In this document: positions 15,887 through 23,871 of the stretch, piece after piece
Layout of the letters: each line of letters starts with the position of its first letter
How positions within the stretch are numbered: position 1 is the first letter of the stretch
DNA from: an uncultured Clostridium sp.
Lineage (GTDB): Bacteria; Bacillota_A; Clostridia; TANB77; CAG-508
Assembly: GCA_905200315.1 (NCBI GenBank)
Contig: CAJKKA010000011.1
Coordinates: forward strand, 1-27,416
DNA length: 27,416 nt
Direction: 5' to 3'
Notes under the pieces: model-generated
Seen by the model: only the letters and a program-made list of their open reading frames with translations
Databases searched by the model: none
Told to the model about the DNA's origin: nothing
Program-made: the position numbers and the translations under genes

Positions 15887-15992
15887 AAAAATCACCTCAT
15901 ATAATAAATAGTAGGCTACTTTATTATATGAGGCTATTTGTCGAATTGTGTATTTTTATGAAGCATTATGCTCTTTTATATATTTATTTTTT
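15821..15992. repeat. 172-bp direct repeat, copy A (yabG side)
   Basis: Matches 16854-17025 at 169 of 172 positions (constant offset 1033). It contains the true yabG start and first codons, the intergenic hairpin, and a relic of the last codons of spoIIID (NKYIKEHNAS). The differences are two bases near 15833-15835 and one near 15951. Confidence 0.95.
15895..15933 (-). promoter_or_regulatory. 39-nt hairpin covering the yabG ribosome site
   Basis: CCTCATATAATAA pairs perfectly with TTATTATATGAGG around a small palindromic centre (AGTAG-G-CTACT). On the coding strand the 3' arm ends in ATGAGG, part of the GAGGTGA ribosome site of yabG, so the stem can hide it. It lacks a T-run and so is a weak candidate for a terminator. 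A second copy is at 16928-16966, right after spoIIID. Confidence 0.75.
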
Positions 15993-16085
15993 CATTCTTT
16001 ACTTTCTCCATTTTCTCCCTCTTCCAATAATAATAAATTCTTTTCTTTAATTATATATTAAAATGTTTTTTCTTTATATCACAAA

Positions 16086-16114
16086 AGCAGATAATTATCA
16101 AATAACTATCTGCT
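16086..16114 (-). terminator. Terminator-like hairpin after the insert genes
   Basis: AGCAGATA / TATCTGCT with a 13-base loop, followed on the minus strand by TTTTGTG. It lies 27 bases after the membrane protein stop. The T-run is short. Confidence 0.55.
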
Positions 16115-16141
16115 CTAAAAATTGTAATTTGTATAAATCTT

Positions 16142-16375
16142 TTAGCGTCCTGCATTTAAGCCTATTAAAACATATATGCCTAATATGTAAAAGGATAAAA
16201 CTCCTACAATTATTGATATTATCAATGCTACTAATATTTTTATAACTAATTTCCAATGTTTTTTATCTTTTTTTTGAATATCATTATATACTATTTTGTT
16301 TTTTCTTATTATGAAAAAAAGTTGTATCAAAAAAATTCCCACACAAACAATAAACGGATATATTATTAATTGCAT
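16142..16375 (-). CDS. Small two-helix membrane protein
   Basis: A 77-aa protein, not recognised. Two transmembrane segments (residues about 2-22, LIIYPFIVCVGIFLIQLFFI, and about 43-70, IKILVALIISIIVGVLSFYI) are joined by a Lys/Asp-rich loop. ATG 16375 is chosen because GAGGAGGA sits just before it; an upstream ATG at 16408 encodes the ribosome site itself. It lies 39 nt downstream of the YjbR-like gene, inside the segment bracketed by the 172-bp repeats. Confidence 0.6.
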   Translation of the reverse strand: MQLIIYPFIVCVGIFLIQLFFIIRKNKIVYNDIQKKDKKHWKLVIKILVALIISIIVGVLSFYILGIYVLIGLNAGR

Positions 16376-16414
16376 ACATATTCCTCCTCTACAAATTACT
16401 ATTTGCATTTATCT

Positions 16415-16741
16415 TTACTTTGTCAATTGATAACTTTGTTCTATCAATTCTTTTACTAAATCCTCGTCCACCTTTTCATCTATAATAATTGTATTCCAAT
16501 GTTCCTTATTCATGTGATAAGCAGGTATTATATAATCATAAGTATTTCTTAATATGTCAGAATAATTTGGATCTGTTTTCACGTTAAGATATAGCTCATT
16601 ATTAACTTTCATAATTAAAGCAAACCACTTTTTACTTTTACAATGTTTCATTGTTACTGTTTCAAAATCATCTGGGAATGGACAATCTTTATATGTATTA
16701 TCCAATGTTAAACAATATTTTATTATTTCTTCTTTATTCAT
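16415..16741 (-). CDS. MmcQ/YjbR family (DUF419) protein
   Basis: A 108-aa protein of normal size for the family: EEIIKYCLTLDNTYKDCPFP at the start, SKKWFALIMKVNNELYLNVK in the middle, and IPAYHMNKEHWNTIIIDEKV before a final helix. These are the conserved MmcQ/YjbR blocks, a CyaY-like DNA-binding fold of unknown cellular role. ATG 16741 is chosen, because AAGGAAATAGAT precedes it; the frame opens earlier (16816) without a ribosome site. It sits in the 861-bp insert between spoIIID and yabG, so it is probably a late arrival at this site. Confidence 0.85.
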   Translation of the reverse strand: MNKEEIIKYCLTLDNTYKDCPFPDDFETVTMKHCKSKKWFALIMKVNNELYLNVKTDPNYSDILRNTYDYIIPAYHMNKEHWNTIIIDEKVDEDLVKELIEQSYQLTK

Positions 16742-16853
16742 ATCTATTTCCTTATAAAATATTACTAAATTTTTTGCTATATTTATGTCTTTTGTACTTT
16801 GATTTTTTATATACATTGGAATTATAACACAAAAATTCTAAAAAGACATTAAT

Positions 16854-17025
16854 AAAAAATAATATCTACTTACCATGCGATTTTCTTGCTACTATATCTC
16901 CTTTTTTTATTTTTTTCATAAAAATCACCTCATATAATAAATAGTAGGCTACTTTATTATATGAGGCTATTTGCCGAATTGTGTATTTTTATGAAGCATT
17001 ATGCTCTTTTATATATTTATTTTTT
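16854..17025. repeat. 172-bp direct repeat, copy B (spoIIID side)
   Basis: Partner of 15821-15992. Here the spoIIID end is genuine and the yabG start is a relic: ATG 16919 with a good ribosome site opens a 17-codon frame, MKKIKKGDIVARKSHGK, which stops at a TAG created by the local base differences. Confidence 0.95.
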
Positions 17026-17252
17026 GTAGCTATTCCACCACGAATGTGTCTTTCTGCTTTGTTTTCATCTAAAATAACTCTTACTTCTGCAGCTAAAGCA
17101 GGGTTAATTTTTAGTAATCTTTCACTCACATCTTTATGCACTGTACTCTTAGAAATTCCAAAAGCCTTTGCCGTTCCTCTTACTGTTTCTTTTGAATCTA
17201 TTATATAATGTGCAAGCTTTACTGCACGTTCTTCTATGGAAATCTTATGCAT
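16989..17252 (-). CDS. spoIIID: Sporulation transcriptional regulator SpoIIID
   Basis: An 87-aa protein of normal SpoIIID length. The helix-turn-helix is at residues about 24-46 (VRGTAKAFGISKSTVHKDVS), preceded by ERAVKLAHYIIDSKETVRG and followed by the conserved INPALAAEVRVILDENKAER and a basic end, HIRGGIATKNKYIKEH. SpoIIID is the mother-cell DNA-binding protein that tunes the sigma-E regulon and prepares for sigma-K. A strong site (AAGGGGG) precedes ATG 17252. The last ten codons lie in repeat copy B. Ancestrally the gene was probably directly upstream of yabG. Confidence 0.96.
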   Translation of the reverse strand: MHKISIEERAVKLAHYIIDSKETVRGTAKAFGISKSTVHKDVSERLLKINPALAAEVRVILDENKAERHIRGGIATKNKYIKEHNAS

Positions 17253-17267
17253 TAAAAAACGCCCCCT

Positions 17268-17318
17268 TAAGCAAATACTTTTGTTTAATTGTATTCGCTT
17301 AAAAGAGCTTTTATGTTT
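17268..17318 (-). promoter_or_regulatory. spoIIID upstream region: candidate sigma-E promoter and inverted repeat
   Basis: Minus strand AATACAAT (17295-17288), close to the sigma-E -10 CATACAAT, lies 14 bases after ACATAAA (17316-17310), a loose -35. Downstream arms TAAGCAAATAC and GTATTCGCTTA (17268-17278 and 17291-17301, 10 of 11 pairing) overlap the -10 and form an operator- or hairpin-like element. Confidence 0.4.
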
Positions 17319-17329
17319 TTAATTATTTT

Positions 17330-17758
17330 TTAGCTTTGTGCAATCCAAGTATCATTATATTCCTTTCTTATATATGTTTCTTTTGCCCTATTAATAGCTA
17401 GTTCAGGATTAACAATTTCATCTAATCTTTCACTTCCAACTTGTGCTAGCCATAATTTAAATGGTTCTGCTTTAGGGGATGGTATAGATTGTATAATTCT
17501 TAATATTCCTTTGGTATTTGCCGTTCTTATCTTTCTTATTTTTCCATCCTTAGCTTTCATTTTAACCAGGGTACAAATTGTACCCCAGTTATTATTTAAC
17601 TCTTCATCTCGAATTTTTAATTTCTTTATGTACTGTTTGACATCTACTGAATCTGTCAAAATTTGTACAACATCTTCTACTGAAAAATACCAATACTCCT
17701 GATACCATTCTCTTCTTATTTGTTTTTCTTCAAATATTGCTAATTTATTTTCTTGCAT
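17330..17758 (-). pseudogene. Truncated BRO-N / antirepressor-like protein
   Basis: A 142-aa frame starting IFEEKQIRREWYQEYWYFSV and VEDVVQILTDSVDVKQYIKK, then TICTLVKMKAKDGKIRKIRT, RIIQSIPSPKAEPFKLWLAQ, VGSERLDEIVNPELAINRAK and ETYIRKEYNDTWIAQS. This is the BRO-N domain as found in chromosomal DinD-like and phage antirepressor proteins. Related proteins continue for another hundred residues or more after the WI-Q motif; this one stops there, just upstream of spoIIID, so the C-terminal half is lost. A ribosome site (AAGGATG) is kept. It may still make a DNA-binding domain. Sign of an old phage or mobile insertion. Confidence 0.75.
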
Positions 17759-17951
17759 AATACCACATCCTTATTTTTTCACCATTATATATTATTAGCA
17801 TTTATTTGTCAAACATTTGTTCGTGTCTGGTGTATAAAAAAAGATGTGTCATAATATTTTCTTGTCGTAGCAATTTATTTAACTTATTGTCTCGCAATTT
17901 ATTATTTCCCCATCTTTTTTCTTATATCATATATTAGTTAATTTATATTAT

Positions 17952-17978
17952 TGATTTTTGCCCCCGTCCCCAAAATCA
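17952..17978 (-). terminator. G-rich-loop hairpin after the DUF402 gene
   Basis: TGATTTT / AAAATCA stem with a loop read on the minus strand as GGGGACGGGGGC. It starts three bases after the DUF402 stop. A similar element (GATTTTTG, loop GATGGGGT, CAAAAATC) is at 23835-23858, so it may be a dispersed repeat used as a terminator. Confidence 0.5.
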
Positions 17979-17980
17979 CT

Positions 17981-18493
17981 TTATAAGTATTTTGAATAAT
18001 CTATATTCAAATATTTATTACTATTATCTTTTAAACTTTTTATAAGTTCATCTTTTTTTATAATTGCTAATTCATACTCATTTTTATTTATTTTTCCATT
18101 TTCTAATGCTTCTATTAATTCATTTTCATCTAATACTTTTATATTTTTTTCTTGTTTTATTACATCTAAATACAAATCATCGTAATATATAGAATTTTTC
18201 AAATTATCAAAACCATTTTGAAACGTTATATCAAAATAATATAATATTACATTTCTTTTATTATCCACAAATATTCTTATACAATAATTCTCATGTAATG
18301 GTACTATCTCCACAATATAATAATTCTTGTCTATTAAACAAATACCGTTACTAGTATAAAAAGGTTCTTTTAACTCTAAAATATTTTTTACTGAAATATA
18401 GCAATCGTTTTCCTTATCTTCAAAAACACAATGTTTATATTTGCTAATATCTCTTAAATAAGTATTATTTATATATTTTCTTCTATCTAACAT
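17981..18493 (-). CDS. DUF402 (FomD-like) domain protein
   Basis: A 170-aa protein with the DUF402 fold: YIVEIVPLHENYCIRIFVDN, VILYYFDITFQNGF, and YYDDLYLDVIKQEKNIKVLD, followed by the helical DENELIEALENGKINKNEYE and a C-terminal helix. DUF402 proteins include the FomD phosphonate-cytidylyl hydrolase and nucleoside di/triphosphatases, where the Asp residues bind metal. The YYDDLYLDV block keeps those Asp. Its ATG overlaps the stop of the upstream Nudix relic (TAATG), which suggests the pair was once coupled. Substrate unknown. Confidence 0.82.
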   Translation of the reverse strand: MLDRRKYINNTYLRDISKYKHCVFEDKENDCYISVKNILELKEPFYTSNGICLIDKNYYIVEIVPLHENYCIRIFVDNKRNVILYYFDITFQNGFDNLKNSIYYDDLYLDVIKQEKNIKVLDENELIEALENGKINKNEYELAIIKKDELIKSLKDNSNKYLNIDYSKYL

Positions 18494-18863
18494 TACCTTG
18501 TTTCCTCTTGTCTATTATTTCTATCTACTTCTTTTTCATAGACTTTTAGTACCGCTAACATCTCATCTATTATAAATTCTCTCTTTTCTGCTTTAGCATT
18601 TTCTCTATTTTCTTCAAGTGTGTCTTTTAGTTCTTTATATGGTACATATTCAAGTCTAAAATCTTTTTTCTTTTCTTCAGGGTCTAAGTTTCTAATATTG
18701 TTTCATTTTCCTCTATATGTCCACCTATAAAATTATAAACTCCATATATTTTGCATAGCAAAACTTCATCTTTAGAATTAAATAATAATACTTTTACTCT
18801 ATGTTGTTCTCTGTCTATATCATTCATAGTTAGTTTATTTGGGTTTAAAGTTACTATTTTCAT
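18493..18863 (-). pseudogene. Nudix hydrolase relic lacking the Nudix box
   Basis: ATG 18863 behind AAGGAGG reads MKIVTLNPNKL, then HRVKVLLFNSKDEVLLCKIY and GVYNFIGGHIEENETI, the start of a Nudix domain, and then stops at a TAG. A second frame immediately after it gives NLDPEEKKKDFRLEYVPYKE and ENAKAEKREFIIDEMLAVLK, a Nudix C-terminus, ending in TAA 18495-18493. The two parts join where the catalytic box (GX5EX7REUXEEXGU) should be, so an internal deletion of roughly 60-80 residues removed the box and shifted the frame. Non-functional as a pyrophosphohydrolase. Confidence 0.75.
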
Positions 18864-18929
18864 TCTTTCCTCCTTAAGGATAAAAATTTTTTATATTATA
18901 AAATATTCTTTGTGTATTGTCAACATAAT

Positions 18930-18958
18930 TTGCCTTCTTAAAATCCCTGTGATATAAT
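18930..18958 (+). promoter_or_regulatory. Sigma-A promoter of the radical SAM relic
   Basis: TTGCCT (18930-18935), 17-bp spacer, perfect TATAAT (18953-18958). Start near 18965. Confidence 0.65.
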
Positions 18959-19005
18959 ATCAAAAGTTTACTATAACACTTAATTAATGAAAGGTGTTGT
19001 TTGTC

Positions 19006-19829
19006 ATGTGCAATACAATTATTATAAGAAAACATCCTCGGGAACTACATGACTTACAGTAGTTCTTCTGTTTGCTAACAAAACAATGTAATAGTAACTG
19101 TGAATTTTGCATTGAACGTAAAGTTCATACTGGCGGTTTTATGAGCAAAGAAAACTTTATTTCCAGTGTTAACTTTGCAAAAGAACATGGTCTTTGCAAT
19201 TTCTTTTTGCACGGTGGCGAACCTACTATGCATCCAGATATTGTTGACTTTGCTCGTATTGCAAAAAATGCAGGGCTTACCGTAAAAATGTTTACAAACG
19301 GAAAAAAAGTTGAAGTTCTTAGACAGTTAGATGGAATTGTTGATGAGTTCAAAATCTCATATAGAGGCAGTGAATCTATGCAATTATTCAGTCTAAATGG
19401 AAAACTAAATTAGCACTTGAGGTTCTTGTGACAGAAACAGAGTTTCCAACTTTGGATTCTTTGCTTACTTTTCTTGCATATGCAAGAAATACAACTGGAA
19501 TGAGTGTATATGCTAATACGATGAACCCTGTTAATCAAGGTGCTTATGATTTACAGTATGTTTCTTATTTAAAAGAACTCTTTTTGAGTACACCTATTGA
19601 TGATATTTTCTGTACGTCTAATAAGGCTACATTTATTCTTCCAGATGGAACAAGAGCAAGACTTGGCAATAAGTCTTTAAATCCTAATCACATGAAATTT
19701 AGTATGACACCTGATGGAGTTATTCATGATCACTTTGAAAGACACTTCGAAGTAATTGAACACAATTCTGATTTGGATGAAAAACTGTCATTAGCTGATG
19801 AAAAATTAGAACAGTTAAGAAATCTTTAA
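19006..19829 (+). pseudogene. Broken radical SAM protein (in-frame TAG and -1 frameshift)
   Basis: From ATG 19006 the frame reads MCNTIIIRKHPRELHDLQ, meets TAG at 19060, and continues in the same frame with LTKQCNSNCEFCIERKV, the CxxxCxxC cluster motif of radical SAM enzymes. Next come FFLHGGEPTMHPDIVDF (the GGEPT motif) and KMFTNGKKVEVL. Near 19385 one base is missing: the frame changes to IQSKWKTKLALEVLVTETEF and then continues intact to NL at 19829. The stop may also reflect two small shifts, since a +1 reading gives TVVLL before LLTKQC. No SPASM-type Cys-rich end is visible. Codon use is less AT-biased than its neighbours, suggesting transfer. Substrate unknown; promoter and terminator are both intact. 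Confidence 0.78.
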
Positions 19830-19851
19830 TTTTCATCTTAAACACCTTTCA

Positions 19852-19886
19852 AAAGGCAGACTTTCTAAGTCTGCCTTTTTTATTTT
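19852..19886 (+). terminator. Terminator of the radical SAM relic
   Basis: AAAGGCAGACTT-TCT-AAGTCTGCCTTT followed by a T-rich run, 22 bases after the stop. Confidence 0.92.
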
Positions 19887-19895
19887 TTCTTCGAA

Positions 19896-20236
19896 TCATA
19901 TAAGTACAGATGTAACATGAATAGGAATTACCTTCTCTTTTAAAATTTTTTGAGTTTCACTAAGAATTCTTACATCATCATCTATTAAAATAGCTATTTC
20001 CCCATCAGTAATATCTGACTTTATGTATTCGCCTTTTATTTTGTTAATATTTGATTTATGATATTTGTTCTCTTCTTCGGCTAAAAATATTCTATTTTCA
20101 ATATTTATAAATGGCATATTTATATCTAGCCATTTTTTTCCTCTGTCATATTATTCTTTCTTGAAAAACTTAAAATCTTTATCTTTAAGTCTGGATATAT
20201 TGTATGTATCCTTGTTATTTTTTCTATAAATTCCAT
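19896..20236 (-). pseudogene. HAD-like hydrolase C-terminal fragment, frameshifted
   Basis: ATG 20236 opens MEFIEKITRIHTIYPDLKIK and ILSFSRKNNMTEE, then a run of A near 20136-20143 lacks one base. With one A added the frame continues KKWLDINMPFINIENRIFLA, GEYIKSDITDGEIAILIDDD and VRILSETQKILKEKVIPIHV. The IDDD strand resembles motif IV of HAD phosphatases or 5'-nucleotidases, and ILSFS the motif II region. The DxD nucleophile motif expected at the N-terminus is absent, so this is an N-terminally truncated relic. Family assignment is by fold-like pattern only. Confidence 0.45.
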
Positions 20237-20308
20237 ACGTCCTACCTTCTTATTTTTTGTATCACTCAATATTATTTCATATATTGTCAAAAATCATTGT
20301 TCTTTAAC

Positions 20309-21998
20309 TTAAATATTAATTAATTGATAGTATTCTCCATGTTTATTTATCAATTCATTATGATTTCCTTCTTCTATTATTTTACCGTCTTTCATAAGTA
20401 ATATTTTGTCGCATTTTTTTATGGTTGATAGTCTATGTGCTATAATAAAGCTTATTTTTCCTTTTGTTATCTCCTCTATTGCTTTTCTTACCATCATTTC
20501 AGATTTGTATGAAAGAGATGCTGTTACTTCATCTAGTATTATAATTTCTGGGTTTTCGACCATTACTCTTGTAAAATTTAGAAGTTGTTTTTCTCCTGCT
20601 GAAAAAATATCTGTATCACTAGAAATCTTTGTTTCGTATCCATCTTTTAACGACATTATTTTATCATGTAAATTTAACTTCTTGCATATTTCAACTATTT
20701 CATCTTTTGAAATATTTTTATTAGCATAATTTATATTTTCTAAAATTGTTCCATCAAATATTACGACTTTTTGCATAATATATCCAATTTTATCTCTTAA
20801 ACTTTTTATACTATATTCTTTATAGTCTTTTCCGTTTATTTTAATAGTTCCCTCTTTTAAGTCATAAAATCTACAAATTAAATTTACTAAACTTGTCTTT
20901 CCACTACCTGTTCTTCCTATTAAGGCAACACTTTCATTTTTATTTACATTAAAAGATATATCGTTTAAAACATTTTTCTCATTATCATATGAAAAACTAA
21001 TACTTTCAAATTGAATGCTATTTACTTTTTCTAATTGTATTCCTATATTTATTTCTTCCTCTTCTTTTTGCAAGATATTATTTATTCTTTCATATGATAT
21101 CTTTCCAATATTTCTTATTTGAAATCCTTCTATTACCCATTTTGCATATGTCTCTGGTGAAGATATATATCTTGCAAGAATTATCATAGCTCCATATGTT
21201 ATGATTCCTTGTTCAACTCCTACTGAGCCAATTAATATATTTAATACTCCAACGAATGAAACTATAAAATCATATAAACAAGTATATATTCTAATATTTT
21301 TTTCTAATTTATTTACAGACTTTTCATATTGTGAAATTAACCCTTTTACTTGCAAAATTCTTTCGTGTTCAATCTCTAATGATTTTATTGTAGAATATCC
21401 TTGTACTTGTTCATTTGACCAGTTTAATATTTTAGCATTTGCTTCTCTTTTTAACTTTGTGTATTCAATTGATTTTTTATTAAATATATGTGTTACCAAA
21501 AATCCAAATATATATATCAAGAATGTTATTGTAACTATTGGTATATTTAAATACATTAACACAAGCAATGTTCCAACTAATCTTACTATTCCTCCAAAAT
21601 AAGACCTACAAATTCCTGCATTATACCATCTTGCAAATTCTTTTGTATCATTTATTATATTTTCTAATATTTCACCAACTCTTATTTTGTCTATTTCACT
21701 TTGCGTTGTTTTTTGTAACTTTAAATAAATTTTCTCTCTGTAATCCGCTTCTAATTCTTTTTGAAATCCCTCATCATTAAAGTCTTCAAAAAATGTAACA
21801 ATAGAACGCAAAATATTAACTCCAAAATAGCTTATACCTAATACTATTATTAATTTAACGTCTTTACTTGGTATTGCATATTCTACCATAACAATCATAA
21901 ATGCAATAAAAATTACTACCATTATGCTTGTTATAAACCAACCGAAGTGCTACTTTAATTGATTGTTTTTTGTAATTATTTATAATTTCTTTTAACAT
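20309..21998 (-). CDS. ABC exporter half-transporter, consensus-site subunit (frameshift at 21947)
   Basis: ATG 21998 reads MLKEIINNYKKQSIKVA; one extra base near 21947 then shifts the frame, and FGWFITSIMVVIFIAF continues as the first membrane helix. The remaining 537 codons from 21922 are intact: a six-helix export domain, then a nucleotide-binding domain (numbering from the 21922 start) with Walker A GRTGSGKT at 336-343, a variant signature FSAGEKQ at 440-446, Walker B IIILDE with catalytic Glu465, and IIAHRLST near 490. It starts three bases after its partner's stop, so the two form a heterodimer. Substrate unknown; multidrug- or peptide-type exporter. Unless the shift is a sequencing error, the first helix is lost. 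Confidence 0.85.
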
Positions 21999-22001
21999 TA
22001 C

Positions 22002-23762
22002 TTAATTTTCCTCATCTTCTATTATTTTATTTTTACTAATTTCTATAATTTCTTTATATAATTTATTTGAGTTTATCAAATTTTCATGTTTTCCAACTTC
22101 AATGGTTTTATTATTTATGAATAATACTTTATCACATCTTTTTACTGCTTCTGCATCATGTGAAATTATTATTGCTCCTATTTTCATTTTTATAATATTG
22201 TTTAATATATTTATTTTTGTTCTTGTATCAAGTTTTGATAGTGAATCATCAAAAACTATAAATTTATTTTGTTTTATTAAAGTTCTTGCTATCGCAATTC
22301 TTTGTTTTTGTCCACCTGAAATGTTATTTCCACCTTTTCCTATCATATAATCTATTTTTTCGTCAAACCCTTTTATATCTTCATATATATCTGCTAATTT
22401 ACAAGCCTCTATTATCTCTTCATTTTTTATAAGACGATTCGTAATATTTATATTGTCTTTTATTGTGTCTGTAAATAAATATGTATCTTGAAGAACTACT
22501 CCAATATAATCTCTTAAACTCTTTTTACTTACATCTTTTATATTGTGCTTTCCAATATATATATTTCCTGTATAATCATAAAAGCCAATTAAAGTTTTTG
22601 AAATAACTGTTTTTCCTGAACCATTATCTCCTATAATTGCTACATTTTCATTTTTATTAATTGTAAAATTCAAATTTTCTAATATAGTGTTATCATTTAG
22701 TTTTATACTTACATTTTCAAGAACAATATCTCCATCTAATTCCACATATGGATTTTCTTCTATATCTTCATCTAGGCTCATTAAACTTGATAACTTTTTA
22801 TATGCTACAATAAATTCATTTATTGCTTTTAGTTTATCTACTGATTTATATACATATTCTAATATTTTTGTTGAATATGTTAGTAAAATTGATATAGTAG
22901 CAAGTGTCATTTCTCCTTTTACAGCTAATATACCACCCCATAATAATATAAATGGTTCTTTGAAATTTCTTAATGTATGTGTACCTATTCCATATAGTAC
23001 TTTCATTTTTGCGAGTTTTATTTCTTTTTTCTTATATTCACTATTCATTTTTGAGAAGTCTTCCATTTCTTTATCTCTTCTGTTAAATATTTTTAACATT
23101 TTAGATTCTTCTATTTCTATAGTAGTTTTGTTTATTACTTCTCTATTACTTTCTACAATATCTTCTACTAATGGTTTTGATGCTCTAAAATACCATATAG
23201 ATAATGCTACTATCAATCCACAAATTATAGCTATAAATAATCCAACCGTACTATTTAATTGTAAAGTTTGTGCTACTGCAAATATAATAATAAAAATTGT
23301 ATCAAAAAATAAATTTATTTGAGAATTAAAAAATTCAGAATATATAGTAGCATCATTATTAACTCTTTGAATTACATTTGACTTATCTATATTGCTAAAT
23401 TGCATATAATTTATTTTTGGAATATGCTCTAAAACTGATTCTTTAACATTTCTATTTATTATCAAATTAAATTTTGTATTAATCTTACTCTTCAAATAAT
23501 TTACAATAAAAACTAGTATATTTAGCATTATCAATACTAAAACAAGAACTATTATTTTTGATATTTTATCATTTGAATAAAATAAGTTCCTTATTAGCCT
23601 TGGAATTACACTTTCATTTTCCATTATTACACCATCAAGTGCATATTGTATAAACATAGGTATGTATACCAATAATCTCGAATACACTGCACTTAATATT
23701 AGTGTTAAAACTATATAAAATTTTGTACCTTTTAATGTTCTATTAAAAAAACTATTTTTCAT
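22002..23762 (-). CDS. ABC exporter half-transporter with degenerate catalytic site
   Basis: A 586-aa full-length half-transporter: six membrane helices in residues 1-310, then a nucleotide-binding domain with Walker A GDNGSGKT (378-385), signature ISGGQ (481-485), Walker B FIVFDD (501-506) and H-loop His535. The catalytic Glu after Walker B is Asp506. Together with the partner's odd signature FSAGE, this gives one active and one degenerate ATP site. That is the pattern of heterodimeric exporters such as TM287/288, BmrCD and LmrCD. It is the first gene of the pair, with AAGGAAAA before ATG. No regulator or substrate gene is adjacent. Confidence 0.92.
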   Translation of the reverse strand: MKNSFFNRTLKGTKFYIVLTLILSAVYSRLLVYIPMFIQYALDGVIMENESVIPRLIRNLFYSNDKISKIIVLVLVLIMLNILVFIVNYLKSKINTKFNLIINRNVKESVLEHIPKINYMQFSNIDKSNVIQRVNNDATIYSEFFNSQINLFFDTIFIIIFAVAQTLQLNSTVGLFIAIICGLIVALSIWYFRASKPLVEDIVESNREVINKTTIEIEESKMLKIFNRRDKEMEDFSKMNSEYKKKEIKLAKMKVLYGIGTHTLRNFKEPFILLWGGILAVKGEMTLATISILLTYSTKILEYVYKSVDKLKAINEFIVAYKKLSSLMSLDEDIEENPYVELDGDIVLENVSIKLNDNTILENLNFTINKNENVAIIGDNGSGKTVISKTLIGFYDYTGNIYIGKHNIKDVSKKSLRDYIGVVLQDTYLFTDTIKDNINITNRLIKNEEIIEACKLADIYEDIKGFDEKIDYMIGKGGNNISGGQKQRIAIARTLIKQNKFIVFDDSLSKLDTRTKINILNNIIKMKIGAIIISHDAEAVKRCDKVLFINNKTIEVGKHENLINSNKLYKEIIEISKNKIIEDEEN

Positions 23763-23814
23763 ACTTTTTTTCCTTTTTTCATCATTTTTTACCTAATATA
23801 TCATAAATTTTTAT

Positions 23815-23871
23815 AAAAAAAAATGATTTTGGATGATTTTTGACCCCATCCAAAAATCGCCCAAAATCATT
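23815..23871 (-). terminator. Two-part hairpin terminator after the SNF2 relic
   Basis: Outer arms AATGATTTTGG / CCAAAATCATT and inner arms GATTTTTG / CAAAAATC, all perfect, followed by nine T on the minus strand. The helicase stop codon (23869-23867) lies inside the first arm. Confidence 0.85.

Noticed and set aside
15821..17025. Insertion sequence with target-site duplication
   Set aside because: The flanking repeats are 172 bp and consist of host gene ends; there is no transposase and there are no terminal inverted repeats, so recombination or segment duplication fits better.
19060..19062. Pyrrolysine or other recoding at the TAG in the radical SAM gene
   Set aside because: The same gene has a separate frameshift near 19385, and neighbours are decayed, so simple loss of function is more likely.
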